From Oscillospiraceae bacterium (GTDB taxonomy: Bacteria; Bacillota; Clostridia; Oscillospirales; Oscillospiraceae): a DNA stretch of 64,000 nt. The notes under the pieces are model-generated. The model was not told the DNA's origin and ran no database searches. It saw nothing but the letters and a program-made list of their open reading frames with translations. The position numbers were made by a program, and so were the translations under genes. Below are positions 1 to 7,820 of this stretch, piece after piece (position 1 is the stretch's first letter; each line of letters begins with the position of its first letter). The stretch is taken from assembly GCA_017550645.1 (NCBI GenBank), contig JAFZOI010000013.1:124001-188000 (forward strand), given 5' to 3'.

Positions 1-147
1 GTGGTCGAGGGCGTATATCCGCCCGACCTGGAGTATCTCGAAAACAACTACGGCCTGCAGATCAACACGGAGGATTATTACGTGGTCTATGACTGCTTTG
101 CCTCCAATCTGCCCCCGACGATCCGCGTGATCGCCAGGAACGCCTGA
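1..147 (+). CDS. C-terminal fragment of a pilin-operon protein (partial)
   Basis: An open frame runs from the first base to a TGA at 145-147 and encodes 48 residues rich in Tyr, Asn and Asp, with a PPDLEYLENNYG stretch and a closing PPTIRVIARN. The real start lies outside the window. It is followed after 21 bases by three short single-helix proteins and pilT, so it is probably the end of a prepilin or minor pilin; the Pro-rich turn followed by alternating hydrophobic residues would suit a pilin globular head. That assignment rests mainly on context, as no N-terminal prepilin motif is visible. Confidence 0.6.
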   Translation: MVEGVYPPDLEYLENNYGLQINTEDYYVVYDCFASNLPPTIRVIARNA

Positions 148-168
148 TCGGGAGAGGAGGAACAGCGC

Positions 169-639
169 TTGTTGAAGCAACGTGAAAAAAATCCTATCCT
201 GATCCTGTCCATCGGCGTCGTCGCCCTTTTTCTGATCGGCTTTCTCCTGCTGGTCGTTTTCGGCGCTAAAAGCTACCGGGCCGATGTTGACAGTCAGTAC
301 GACAGCATGGATTCACGAGGCCTGACGGCATATATCGTCGCGAGCGTGAAGGCCAACGACAGACGAGGCGCTGTCAGCGTGGAAAACTCCGACTACGGTC
401 AGGTGCTCGTCGTTTCCGACGACGAAACGGGATACTCGCTGCGCTATTACCGTTATGACGGACAGCTCGTCGAGGATTTCGCCCGCACGGGAACGCCTCT
501 TGCTCCCGAGGACGCGGAACCCATCGCGCCGACGGAGATCTTTTCCGTCGAACGCGAAAAGAACGATGTGCTCTATGTGACTACCGACGCCGGTCGAACG
601 TTGCTGCATATCCGCTGCGGAGAGGAGGCGACGCCGTGA
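169..639 (+). CDS. Single-pass membrane protein of the type IV pilus operon (DUF4860-like)
   Basis: 156 residues. One strong hydrophobic helix spans about residues 9-31 and the rest is a soluble, probably extracellular, domain with alternating beta-type segments (GQVLVVSDDETGYSLRYYRY). The pattern resembles the DUF4860 family of clostridial pilus operons; I recognise it by pattern only. The start is one of two adjacent TTG codons (169 or 172) behind GGAGAGGAGG at 151-160. The end overlaps the next gene by 4 bases, so the two are probably translationally coupled. Likely role: minor pilin or accessory assembly factor. Confidence 0.75.
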   Translation: MLKQREKNPILILSIGVVALFLIGFLLLVVFGAKSYRADVDSQYDSMDSRGLTAYIVASVKANDRRGAVSVENSDYGQVLVVSDDETGYSLRYYRYDGQLVEDFARTGTPLAPEDAEPIAPTEIFSVEREKNDVLYVTTDAGRTLLHIRCGEEATP

Positions 640-1079
640 AGAGGCATCAACTGACCTCCTTTTATCTGGAGGCTCTTCTGCTCGTCGTGATATTCGTCGC
701 CATGATCCTCGTTCTGACGGGGGTCTTCGGAGCGGCGCGCGTCGAGAGCACTCAGGCGCGTCATCTCACGCAGGCGGTCACTCTCGCATCCAACGCGGCC
801 GAGGCCGTCTCCTCCTCGAAAGATCTCTCTCAGACTGCCGAACTGCTGGACGAGGGCGGCAACGTCCGCACTTCCGACGGGCGGCTCGAAGCATATTATC
901 AGGCCGACTGCAGCCCCTGCACCGACGGACGCGGCGATCTGGTCCTGACCGTCAGCTGGGAGCCCTCGCCTGAAGACCCCTCCCTCGTGACGAGCCGCAT
1001 CGAGGTATTTTCCTCAAATGAAAATAAGCCCGTCTATACTCTTGAGACGGCGAGATGGCTGAAGGAGGCGACGCCATGA
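636..1079 (+). CDS. Minor pilin-like membrane protein
   Basis: 147 residues starting at GTG 636 inside the stop region of the previous gene (GTGA overlap), with GGAGG ten bases upstream. The N terminus (SFYLEALLLVVIFVAMI) is a long hydrophobic helix preceded by a short basic stretch and carries a Glu near its start. This resembles type IV prepilins and type II secretion pseudopilins, although the canonical GFTLIE cleavage motif is absent. The soluble part has a close Cys pair (CSPC) and an acidic, Ser/Thr-rich tail. It overlaps the next start by 4 bases. Probably a minor pilin; exact family unknown. Confidence 0.7.
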   Translation: MKRHQLTSFYLEALLLVVIFVAMILVLTGVFGAARVESTQARHLTQAVTLASNAAEAVSSSKDLSQTAELLDEGGNVRTSDGRLEAYYQADCSPCTDGRGDLVLTVSWEPSPEDPSLVTSRIEVFSSNENKPVYTLETARWLKEATP

Positions 1080-1474
1080 AACAGACGCCGATCCGCCTCG
1101 GGCCTCTGGCTCTGCTGCTGACAGTTATCAGCATATGCCTCACGATCCTTGCGATCCTGACTTTTACTACCGCGCGGGCCGACCTTCGTCTGGCCGAAAA
1201 ATTCGCCGATACGGTACAGGCCCGCTATGAACTCGAGCGCGAGGGGCAGGAATACCTTGCCCGACTTGACGCCGGTCAGGAGACCCCTCCGGAGCCTGAT
1301 GAGACCGGCGTGCGCCGCGTCGAGCTTGAACACGAAGGCTATAAGCTCCATATAGGCCTGACCGAAGACGGGAATGGCGGCTGGGAGCTCGTCACGTGGC
1401 TTCAGGAAAAGACCTGGGAACAGGATAATACGATTGATAATCTTTGGAGCGGAAGCTTCGGAAAGGAAGGCTGA
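1076..1474 (+). CDS. Short single-helix protein of the pilus operon
   Basis: 132 residues from ATG 1076, which overlaps the upstream stop (ATGA) and is preceded by GGAGG at 1064-1068. A longer reading from 1055 would run deep into the previous gene and is unlikely. Residues 10-33 form a hydrophobic helix; the following segment to about residue 65 is charged and helix-forming (LAEKFADTVQARYELER), and the C-terminal part looks like a small beta domain. The shape is pilin-like. It is the third of three consecutive small membrane proteins, ending 3 bases before pilT. Function inferred only from the operon. Confidence 0.7.
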   Translation: MKQTPIRLGPLALLLTVISICLTILAILTFTTARADLRLAEKFADTVQARYELEREGQEYLARLDAGQETPPEPDETGVRRVELEHEGYKLHIGLTEDGNGGWELVTWLQEKTWEQDNTIDNLWSGSFGKEG

Positions 1475-1477
1475 CAC

Positions 1478-2536
1478 ATGAATTTTATGGAGATCCTGCA
1501 GAAAGCTGTCTCGATGGGAGCGGCTGACGTGTTCCTCGTCTCCGGCCTTTCGGTGACTTTCAAATGCGGCGGCCATCAGCAGAGGTCTGACGGCGGTATG
1601 CTGATGCCGGACGATATCCGAGCGATCGTAGATGAGATCTATACTCTCGGCAACCGCAGCAAAGCCAATCTGGACCGCGGCGCGGACGACGATTTCTCCT
1701 TTGCCGTGCCCAATCTCGGGCGCTTTCGCGTCAACGTCTTCCGTCAGCGCGGTTCGCTCGCCGTCGTTATCCGTGTGATCCGTTTCGGTCTTCCGGATCC
1801 CGCCAAGCTCGGTATTCCGGAAAGCGTCCTCTCTCTTGCCGAGAACAAGAAGGGTCTTGTGCTCATCACGGGCTCGGCCGGAACGGGCAAATCCACGACT
1901 TTGGCCTGCATGATAGACCGTATCAACCGCACCCGCGACTGTCATATAATAACGATGGAGGACCCCATCGAGTATATCCACCGTCACGACAAGGCGATCG
2001 TCTCCCAGCGAGAGATCTCCATCGACACGCCGGGTTATCTCGACTCGCTCAGATCGGCGCTTCGCGAGAGCCCCGACGTTATCCTGCTCGGCGAGATGCG
2101 CGACTACGACACCATATCCGCTGCCCTCACCGCGGCGGAAACCGGCGTCCTCCTGCTGAGCACACTTCACACGAGCTCGGCGGCCAACACCATCAACCGT
2201 ATCCTCGACGTCTTCCCCGCCAACCAGCAAAAGCAGGTCAAGATCCAGCTGGCGCAGATACTCAAGGGCGTCGTTTGCCAGCAGCTCGTGCCCTCGGTCG
2301 ACGGCGGACAGATACCCGTCTTTGAGATCATGAAGACCACGACGGCTATCCAGAACATGATCCGCGAGGATAAGCTGCATCAGCTTGAATCGGCCATGCA
2401 GGCCGGCGCGGCGGACGGCATGTGCACGATGGACGGCAGCCTGCTCAAGCTGTATAACGCCGGACAGATCACCCGCGATACCGCTCTGCTGAGCTGCGTA
2501 AACTACGAGACGATGTCCAAGCGCCTCGGAATGTAA
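1478..2536 (+). CDS. pilT: Type IV pilus retraction ATPase PilT
   Basis: 352 residues, the usual PilT length. The secretion ATPase motifs are in order: Walker A GSAGTGKST (residues 132-140), the Asp box IITMEDPIEYIH (about 157-168), the Walker B region VILLGEMRD (about 200-208) and the His box LLSTLHTSSA (about 226-235). PilT hexamers depolymerise the pilus from the cytoplasmic face and power twitching motility. It ends the operon of pilin-like genes, and the next gene is a diguanylate cyclase. The start ATG 1478 lies behind GGAAAGGAAGG. Assembly ATPase versus retraction ATPase is decided by the short N-terminal domain and overall length, which fit PilT. Confidence 0.93.
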   Translation: MNFMEILQKAVSMGAADVFLVSGLSVTFKCGGHQQRSDGGMLMPDDIRAIVDEIYTLGNRSKANLDRGADDDFSFAVPNLGRFRVNVFRQRGSLAVVIRVIRFGLPDPAKLGIPESVLSLAENKKGLVLITGSAGTGKSTTLACMIDRINRTRDCHIITMEDPIEYIHRHDKAIVSQREISIDTPGYLDSLRSALRESPDVILLGEMRDYDTISAALTAAETGVLLLSTLHTSSAANTINRILDVFPANQQKQVKIQLAQILKGVVCQQLVPSVDGGQIPVFEIMKTTTAIQNMIREDKLHQLESAMQAGAADGMCTMDGSLLKLYNAGQITRDTALLSCVNYETMSKRLGM

Positions 2537-2648
2537 GGCTCGTCAGCAAAAAGTAATCCCCTTTCGGCTGTCGGATAAGCATGTACATCCATATTCTTCC
2601 GGACTCTCGCGCGGCGCAATAAAAGGAGAAAACTCCGAGTATTAATAT

Positions 2649-2668
2649 GGGGCCGTTTCTGCGGCCCC
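2649..2668 (+). terminator. Possible hairpin terminator after pilT
   Basis: GGGGCCG and CGGCCCC arms around a short loop lie between pilT and the diguanylate cyclase. No strong T-run follows, so termination would be partial at best. The rest of the 157-base gap holds no gene. Confidence 0.35.
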
Positions 2669-2693
2669 TCGTATCATTTGGCGAGGTAACGAC

Positions 2694-4055
2694 ATGAACG
2701 ACAACCCCGAAAAGAAAAGCAATGAACGAGACGGCATCCGCCTGAGCAGATTTCACCTGATCACGGCGGTGCTTTTCGTCATACTTGCGGTACTGCTGTT
2801 GCTTTCGACCTACTTCACCAAGCGCGGTTATTCTCTCATGCAAGAGGCTACCGAGCGGTATATCACGGCGCAGCAGGCCGCGGCGAACATTCAGGCGGCT
2901 TCCGACTATCTGACGTCACAGGCGCGCGCATTTATTGCCACCGGAGACGTGAAGCGATGTGAGCTTTTTTTTGAGGAGACGGACGTCACGCGAAGGCGCG
3001 ATCATGCTCTGGAGGAAATTGAGAAATTTATCGACGGTCCCTCGATATTCGACTATCTGAGCGCGGCTATGAACTATTCCAACGAGCTGCTGGAGATAGA
3101 ACGATATGCGATGCGTCTCGGCGCCGAAAGCTACGGCTATGCCCTCTCCGAATGCCCCGAACAGCTCTCCACAGCGCAGTTGGAGCAGAGCGATCTTCTT
3201 CTGTCCCCGGAAGAGCAGCGCGACAAAGCCCTGACCATGGTCTTTGACGACACCTATCAGGGATATAAGGATAATATCCGCGAAAATATCGCTCTCAGCA
3301 CAGAGGCGCTAATCAGCGAGACCCGCGAGCAGCAGACCGAGAGCTCTGCGAAGCTGCTTCGTCTGCTCCGCCAACAGGATGTCCTGATCATTGTGATGCT
3401 TCTGCTGGCGCTGCTTCTCGTCGTGATGACTTTCCTGCTCATCTCCAGACCTCTGCAAAAATACATCCGTCGTATACGTCAGGACGAAACGCTTCCCGAA
3501 GAAGGCGCGCTTGAGCTACGCTTTTTTGCGCGTACATATAATCAGGTCCGGGAACAGAACCGCCGCCACCGCGACCAGCTGAACTACGACGCTACCCACG
3601 ACGCGCTGACCGGCGTTTTCAACCGCAGCGTATTCGAAAAGCTGCGTTCGCGCTTTGAGGGACGCGACAACGCGCTTCTCATCATCGACGTCGACAAGTT
3701 CAAGTCCATAAACGACCTGAACGGCCATGACGTCGGAGACAAGGCCCTTTGCCTTGTGGCGTCGCTGCTGCAGGAAAACTTCCGCGCAGAGGACTATATC
3801 TGCCGCATCGGCGGAGATGAATTCGCCGTCATCATGGTACGCGCCAATTCCTCCATGCGCGAGCTCGTGGATGAAAAATTCCGTCAGATAAACGAGATAC
3901 TTCGGACTCCGCAGGATGGACTGCCGTCCTTCTCTCTGAGCGTCGGCGTCGCTTTCGGAGACCGTGAAAACTCAACGGGCGACATCTTCAAGGACGCCGA
4001 TACGGCGCTTTACCGCACCAAGAGCGTACGTCAAGGCGGCTGCGAATTCTATTGA
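2694..4055 (+). CDS. Membrane-bound diguanylate cyclase (GGDEF)
   Basis: 453 residues. A transmembrane helix at about 23-42, an extracytoplasmic helical sensor of about 185 residues and a second helix at about 229-250 precede a C-terminal GGDEF domain (about 295-453). Catalytic elements look intact: DALTGVFNR, the metal-binding IIDVDKFKSIND and CRIGGDEFAV. An RAED sequence sits exactly five residues before GGDEF, matching the RxxD inhibitory site, so the enzyme should make c-di-GMP and be product-inhibited. The sensor has the helical look of four-helix-bundle chemoreceptor-type domains; its ligand is unknown. Directly downstream of pilT, it may tune pilus-dependent surface behaviour. Confidence 0.93.
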   Translation: MNDNPEKKSNERDGIRLSRFHLITAVLFVILAVLLLLSTYFTKRGYSLMQEATERYITAQQAAANIQAASDYLTSQARAFIATGDVKRCELFFEETDVTRRRDHALEEIEKFIDGPSIFDYLSAAMNYSNELLEIERYAMRLGAESYGYALSECPEQLSTAQLEQSDLLLSPEEQRDKALTMVFDDTYQGYKDNIRENIALSTEALISETREQQTESSAKLLRLLRQQDVLIIVMLLLALLLVVMTFLLISRPLQKYIRRIRQDETLPEEGALELRFFARTYNQVREQNRRHRDQLNYDATHDALTGVFNRSVFEKLRSRFEGRDNALLIIDVDKFKSINDLNGHDVGDKALCLVASLLQENFRAEDYICRIGGDEFAVIMVRANSSMRELVDEKFRQINEILRTPQDGLPSFSLSVGVAFGDRENSTGDIFKDADTALYRTKSVRQGGCEFY

Positions 4056-4074
4056 CAGCGCATGATCTCTTATC

Positions 4075-4093
4075 GGGCCGTATGAGGCGGCCC
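4075..4093 (+). terminator. Terminator after the diguanylate cyclase
   Basis: GGGCCG and CGGCCC arms with a 7-base loop, followed by TTT, about 20 bases after the stop codon. The T-tract is short. Confidence 0.45.
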
Positions 4094-4142
4094 TTTGCGA
4101 AAAGCAAGTTTTTTGAAAGGATATAAATATCGAACGACAAGA

Positions 4143-4172
4143 GGAGAGCCGCTTTGAAAGAAAGCGCTCTCC
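4143..4172 (+). terminator. Second hairpin upstream of spoIIID
   Basis: GGAGAG plus CGCTTT pair with AAAGCG plus CTCTCC around a 5-base loop, followed by a pyrimidine-rich tract (CCTTTCCTTTTC). It could insulate spoIIID from the upstream gene. There is no gene between 4056 and 4244. Confidence 0.4.
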
Positions 4173-4185
4173 CCTTTCCTTTTCG

Positions 4186-4215
4186 GGCATCACGGGCGGC
4201 CGCCGGACATATACT
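4186..4215 (+). promoter_or_regulatory. Candidate sigma-E-type promoter for spoIIID
   Basis: CATATACT at 4208-4215 resembles the sigma-E -10 (CATACAnT), and GGCATCA about 15 bases upstream is a poor -35. spoIIID is sigma-E-dependent in Bacillus and Clostridioides, which is the main reason to suspect it. Confidence 0.3.
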
Positions 4216-4244
4216 GTATCAGTCTTATTCGGGATGTGGTATAT

Positions 4245-4493
4245 GTGACGATAGGCATAGAGGACAGAGCCGTCCGGCTCGCGGAATATATAATCGAGAA
4301 CGAGGCGACCGTCCGCGCGGCGGCCAAGCGCTTCGGCGTGAGTAAATCCACAGTGCACAAGGACGTCACGGAGAGGCTGAGGCACGTCAACCCGTGGCTC
4401 TGCGCCGAGGTCAGGCGCGTGCTCGAGGTCAACAAGGCGACGCGCCATATAAGGGGCGGCGAAGCCACGCGCAGGAAATACTGCGAAAAGTAA
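4245..4493 (+). CDS. spoIIID: Stage III sporulation transcriptional regulator SpoIIID
   Basis: 82 residues from GTG 4245; GTG 4236 is an in-frame alternative adding three residues. The chosen start makes the N terminus the same length as Bacillus SpoIIID. A helix-turn-helix (VRAAAKRFGVSKSTVHKDV) is followed by the family-specific basic tail with IRGGEATRRKY. SpoIIID is a mother-cell DNA-binding protein that switches genes on and off between the sigma-E and sigma-K stages. Its presence is strong evidence for endospore formation. It stands alone, with hairpins on both sides, and converges on the next gene. Confidence 0.95.
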   Translation: MTIGIEDRAVRLAEYIIENEATVRAAAKRFGVSKSTVHKDVTERLRHVNPWLCAEVRRVLEVNKATRHIRGGEATRRKYCEK

Positions 4494-4522
4494 AGCCGGT
4501 CGGGAGTTTCCCGATCGGCTTT
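4492..4522. terminator. Bidirectional terminator between convergent genes
   Basis: A 13-bp stem with one G-T pair (AAAGCCGGTCGGG with CCCGATCGGCTTT) and a 5-base loop overlaps the spoIIID stop and ends just before the stop of the minus-strand gene. The A and T ends let it serve both strands. Confidence 0.8.
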
Positions 4523-4526
4523 CATG

Positions 4527-5057
4527 TTATACGACGGGTCTGCCGTCGCGCAGGGCGAAAACGAGGTATCCCCTGCCGTTCAGTCTCGTCCAAGTCCCGA
4601 GGCTGAATACGGACAGCGGCAGAAAAGGCTTGCCGAACTCCAGCGGAACGGCGAGGCGCGTCACGCCGCCCTCGGCCTCGCTCACGAGCGCGCCGGAGAC
4701 GCCCCGGCAGCTCTCGGCCGTATCCGGGTCGGAAAAGAGAGCGGACGGGTCCTCACAGAGCCGCCATTTTCCAGCAGCCTCCCGCTCCGCATCCGGGTCC
4801 GCCGCAAATACGGCGTCTATCCTCTCTATCCCCGCCTCGGCAAGCGTCTTCGCGCTCAATCTTTTTTTCATTCTGCCTGCGAGGATACTGCCCGCCTTCA
4901 TCCTTCTTCCGCCGCACTCGACGTAAAGCGCGGCCGGCTCGCAGCCGGGCTCCATCTCCGCCTCAAAAACATAAAACATGCCCTCGCGCGTAACGGTGAG
5001 CTTTCCCTCCGTTCCCGACGCGCCGGATACGGCGTACTCGCCGCAGATATCATTCAA
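4527..5057 (-). CDS. Hypothetical protein, beta-rich
   Basis: I do not recognise this protein. From TTG 5057 it has 176 residues, no signal peptide and no obvious membrane helix. It contains repeated Gly-rich, beta-like segments (GEYAVSGASGTEGKLTV, REGMFYVFEAEM) and a basic patch near its middle (GRMKKRLSA). An ATG at 5090 would add eleven residues but falls inside the terminator hairpin of the upstream gene, while TTG 5057 has GGGGTGAG just upstream; I therefore prefer the TTG. It may form its own unit or be fed by read-through from the alr operon. Confidence 0.6.
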   Translation of the reverse strand: MNDICGEYAVSGASGTEGKLTVTREGMFYVFEAEMEPGCEPAALYVECGGRRMKAGSILAGRMKKRLSAKTLAEAGIERIDAVFAADPDAEREAAGKWRLCEDPSALFSDPDTAESCRGVSGALVSEAEGGVTRLAVPLEFGKPFLPLSVFSLGTWTRLNGRGYLVFALRDGRPVV

Positions 5058-5080
5058 TTTTCTCACCCCAACAAAAAAGT

Positions 5081-5105
5081 CTCCGCCCATTATATTCGGG
5101 CGGAG
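5081..5105 (-). terminator. Terminator at the end of the nnr-alr-mazF operon
   Basis: On the minus strand CTCCGCCC and GGGCGGAG form an 8-bp stem with a 9-base loop, followed by ACTTTTTTG. It lies 19 bases past the stop of the exported protein. Its 3' arm contains the ATG at 5090. Confidence 0.8.
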
Positions 5106-5123
5106 ACGCGTATATCCCGGGGT

Positions 5124-5651
5124 TCAGGAGATAGTATACTTGCCGCGGACGATAACGAGAGTGTGCCCCGTCGAAACGACGGAGCGGCCGTCGATGGTCA
5201 CCATGTAGAGGTGGTTTTTGACGAGCTGTTCCCCGTTTTCGAGTATACCGCCAGTCGTCGTATCGATAAGCCCGGGTGAGGCCGGAGCGGAGACCTTCGC
5301 CGATCCAACGCGGAGCATTATCTCGGTCCCGACGGCGCCGGTCAGCTTCTGGCCGTTTTCGATGGTCACGACGGAATAAGTGCTCATCGTGCCGCCCGCG
5401 GAGGAATTGGCGTATTTCTCCTCGAGCTCCTTGACGGCGGCGTCGAGCTCGTCCTTGAGCTCGTCCGACTTCTCGTCCAGCATGGAATCGAATTTGGCGT
5501 CGAGCTCCGGACGCAGCACGTCGTTAAGGTAGCTCAGCGTTACGAGCGGATCGTCTGCGGTCCCGTAATTGGTCGCGGCGAGCGCCGTGACGCCGACTAT
5601 CAGCGTCAGCGCCGCTATCACGGCGACGGTTATCGTCAAAGCTTTTTTCAT
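5124..5651 (-). CDS. Exported hypothetical protein with coiled-coil segment
   Basis: 175 residues. An N-terminal signal sequence or anchor (residues 1-27, ending VTALAA) is followed by a charged heptad-like region (about 48-80, rich in Glu, Lys and Asp) and a beta-rich C-terminal half with Gly/Thr turns. No catalytic motif is visible. It lies 18 bases downstream of the MazF gene and closes the operon. Its C-terminal half resembles exported clostridial proteins that carry a small beta domain after a coiled coil. Function unknown; surface or spore-coat related roles are only guesses. Confidence 0.7.
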   Translation of the reverse strand: MKKALTITVAVIAALTLIVGVTALAATNYGTADDPLVTLSYLNDVLRPELDAKFDSMLDEKSDELKDELDAAVKELEEKYANSSAGGTMSTYSVVTIENGQKLTGAVGTEIMLRVGSAKVSAPASPGLIDTTTGGILENGEQLVKNHLYMVTIDGRSVVSTGHTLVIVRGKYTIS

Positions 5652-5669
5652 ATCTGTCTCCCCTATGGC

Positions 5670-6023
5670 TTATCCAAGTCCTACGCTGACCGCGAGAGCG
5701 CTGTCGACCTTCGTCATCTGATAGTCGTCGAGCTTGCCCATGCGCTCCTTGAGCCTCTGTTTGTCTATCGTCCTGATCTGCTCGAGAAGCACGACGGAGT
5801 CCCTCGAAAGCCCGCACAGCCTGCCTCCGAGCTCGATATGAGTCGGGAGCTTGGCCTTGTTGACCTGCGATGTTATGGCGGCGGCTATGACGGTCGGGCT
5901 GTGCTTGTTGCCCGTGTCGTTCTGCACGATCAGAACGGGGCGCAGTCCGCCCTGCTCGCTGCCGACGACCGGACTCAAGTCCGCGTAGAAGATGTCTCCT
6001 CTTCTCACGTTGGCAGAGTTCAT
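5670..6023 (-). CDS. mazF: MazF/PemK-family endoribonuclease toxin
   Basis: 117 residues from ATG 6023, which has GGAGGA five bases upstream; an upstream ATG (6056) lacks such a site. The sequence follows Bacillus NdoA (EndoA) closely: [66 protein letters not shown]. These enzymes cleave mRNA at short sequences. The usual place of the gene downstream of alr is kept, but the antitoxin gene normally between alr and ndoA is missing: only 94 bases separate them. Regulation is probably with the operon from the promoter at 9.9 kb. Confidence 0.93.
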   Translation of the reverse strand: MNSANVRRGDIFYADLSPVVGSEQGGLRPVLIVQNDTGNKHSPTVIAAAITSQVNKAKLPTHIELGGRLCGLSRDSVVLLEQIRTIDKQRLKERMGKLDDYQMTKVDSALAVSVGLG

Positions 6024-6117
6024 TTTTGTCCTCCTTCGGAAGTATTCCGGCCGCATGCATATGTAACCGGTATCTTGATTCTTCCTCGGAAGGCTGTCTT
6101 TTATACAAATTCGGGTC

Positions 6118-7230
6118 TCAGTAAATGCGCGGAACGCGCTCGGAAACGGCGCAAAGCAGCTCGTAGGTTATCGTCCCGGCAGAACGCGCGAGATCGTCCA
6201 GCGAACCCGCGAACCCTTCGCCGAAGAACGTGACTTCGTCGTCCGGAGCGCAGTCCGGTATCTGCGTGACGTCGGCCATGACCATATCCATGCAGATGTT
6301 CCCGACGAGAGGCGCGCGCTTTCCGCGTATCATGACGTCCGCCTTGCCGGAAGCGGCGCGCGGCAGGCCGTCGGCGTAGCCCGCGGACAAAACGGCGACT
6401 TTCGAGTCGCGCGGCGCGGTCCAGTTGCGCCCGTAGCTCACGCTCTCGCCCTTTTTCATATCCTTGACCTGCACGACGCGGGCCTTCAGGCTCATGCAGG
6501 GGCGAACGTCTATCGCGCCCTTTTCGGGGCAGGGATAATAGCCGTAGAGCAAAATGCCGGGGCGCACCATGTCGCAGTACGTCCACGGATATTTTATCAT
6601 CGCGCCGCTGTTGGTACAATGCTTAATTTTTAGCAGTTTCCCGCTCGCGCGCTCAACGGACGCCGCGGCGGACTGAAAGCGCTCGAACTGGGCGCGCGTA
6701 TATTCCTCGTCGTCCTCGTCGGAGACTGCAAAATGCGTGAAAGCGCCCTCAATATCGAGCCCCATGAGCGAGGCGGCCTCGGCGAGCTTGTCCTCGTCTC
6801 GCACGGCGGAAAATCCGAGCCTTCCCATGCCGGTATCGAGCTTGAGGTGGCAGAGCATGGGCTTGCCCTCTTCGAGGGCGGCGCGGGAATACTCCTTTGC
6901 CGTTTCGAGGTCGGTCACGGCCTGCGTCAGACCGTACTCGACGACGTCGGGCGCGTATCGCGGGTCCGTTCGCCCGAGGATGAGGATCGGTAGCTTTATG
7001 CCGGCCTCGCGAAGCTCGATGGCTTCCTCCAGATATGCCACGGCGAGATAATCTGCGCCGGCTTTTTCAAGCCTCTGCGAGACCTTGACCGCGCCGTGCC
7101 CGTAGGCGTTGGCCTTCACCACGCCGAGAAAGCGACAGCCCTCGTTCAGGCGCGCCTTCATGTTGCGGCAGTTATGCTCGAAATTATCAAGCGATATCTC
7201 GGCCCAGCATCGCATTTTTCTTCTGTCCAT
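6118..7230 (-). CDS. alr: Alanine racemase
   Basis: 370 residues from ATG 7230 (GAGAGG six bases upstream); a longer frame to 7581 only reads through the upstream gene. The PLP lysine is K39 in [10 protein letters not shown], and the opposite catalytic Tyr lies in SVSYGRNW near residue 264. The enzyme interconverts L- and D-Ala for peptidoglycan. The gene begins 10 bases after a GerS-like lipoprotein gene, the same pair that forms the gerS-alr2 operon of Clostridioides difficile, so it may act in spore cortex synthesis or D-Ala supply for germination as well as in vegetative wall synthesis. Confidence 0.96.
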   Translation of the reverse strand: MDRRKMRCWAEISLDNFEHNCRNMKARLNEGCRFLGVVKANAYGHGAVKVSQRLEKAGADYLAVAYLEEAIELREAGIKLPILILGRTDPRYAPDVVEYGLTQAVTDLETAKEYSRAALEEGKPMLCHLKLDTGMGRLGFSAVRDEDKLAEAASLMGLDIEGAFTHFAVSDEDDEEYTRAQFERFQSAAASVERASGKLLKIKHCTNSGAMIKYPWTYCDMVRPGILLYGYYPCPEKGAIDVRPCMSLKARVVQVKDMKKGESVSYGRNWTAPRDSKVAVLSAGYADGLPRAASGKADVMIRGKRAPLVGNICMDMVMADVTQIPDCAPDDEVTFFGEGFAGSLDDLARSAGTITYELLCAVSERVPRIY

Positions 7231-7240
7231 AGCTTTCCTC

Positions 7241-7801
7241 TCACTCAAAAGTGCATCGAAGGACGGATACTCCGTCGGAAAACAGCTCGGCCGCGGCGGG
7301 CTCGAGCGTATCTTCATAAAACCATGTGCGGACGAGCCTCTCCTCGTCGGAGCCGGAGCAAATGTCCAGCACGACGCAGCTGCGTCCCGCGACGGTCTCG
7401 GAGTATGCAGCCGATATCCAGCCTCGTCGCCATGCGTCGATGAGCATGGGGAACGCCTTGGCCGGAGAAGCGCCGTCCGCCCAGAGCGGACCTGTATCGA
7501 GCATCGCCCCGGCATACATGAGGCGCGGCCCGTCGTCTTCATAGACGACGGATATGCCCTCGACCTCGAGCGGCTTTTCAATGTCGAGCACGCCCGTCTC
7601 CCCGTCGCCCGTATAAGCTACGACGTAGTCGTATACCCTGTCGCCGTAGTCCGCGGTCATCTCCGCTCTGAGCGAGAAGTCCGCACAGTCGAGATACTTC
7701 GATCTTATTTCGATCGCCTTGTCCTCCGCGCCGCCCTTGCCCGAGCATCCGCAGAGGAGGGTCAAACTTATCATCAGCATGAGCGCCAAAAACTTTTTCA
7801 A
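7241..7801 (-). CDS. Lipoprotein, candidate GerS-like cortex factor
   Basis: 186 residues with a lipoprotein signal peptide; the lipobox is LLCGC with the modified Cys at residue 19. The mature part alternates beta strands and Gly/Asp turns (YDYVVAYTGDGETGVLDI) and ends with a helical and beta region, consistent with a LolA/LppX-like fold. Size, lipobox and position directly before alr match C. difficile GerS, a lipoprotein that works with CwlD to make muramic-delta-lactam in the spore cortex. The link rests on architecture and synteny, not on close sequence identity, which I cannot measure. Gap to alr is 10 bases and to nnr 19. Confidence 0.65.
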   Translation of the reverse strand: MKKFLALMLMISLTLLCGCSGKGGAEDKAIEIRSKYLDCADFSLRAEMTADYGDRVYDYVVAYTGDGETGVLDIEKPLEVEGISVVYEDDGPRLMYAGAMLDTGPLWADGASPAKAFPMLIDAWRRGWISAAYSETVAGRSCVVLDICSGSDEERLVRTWFYEDTLEPAAAELFSDGVSVLRCTFE

Positions 7802-7820
7802 CGCTATGCTCCTTTTTCCT

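Noticed and set aside
1034..2380. Long open frame on the minus strand opposite pilT
   Set aside because: It mirrors pilT codons (GC-rich third positions keep antisense frames open) and has no ribosome site or recognisable domain.
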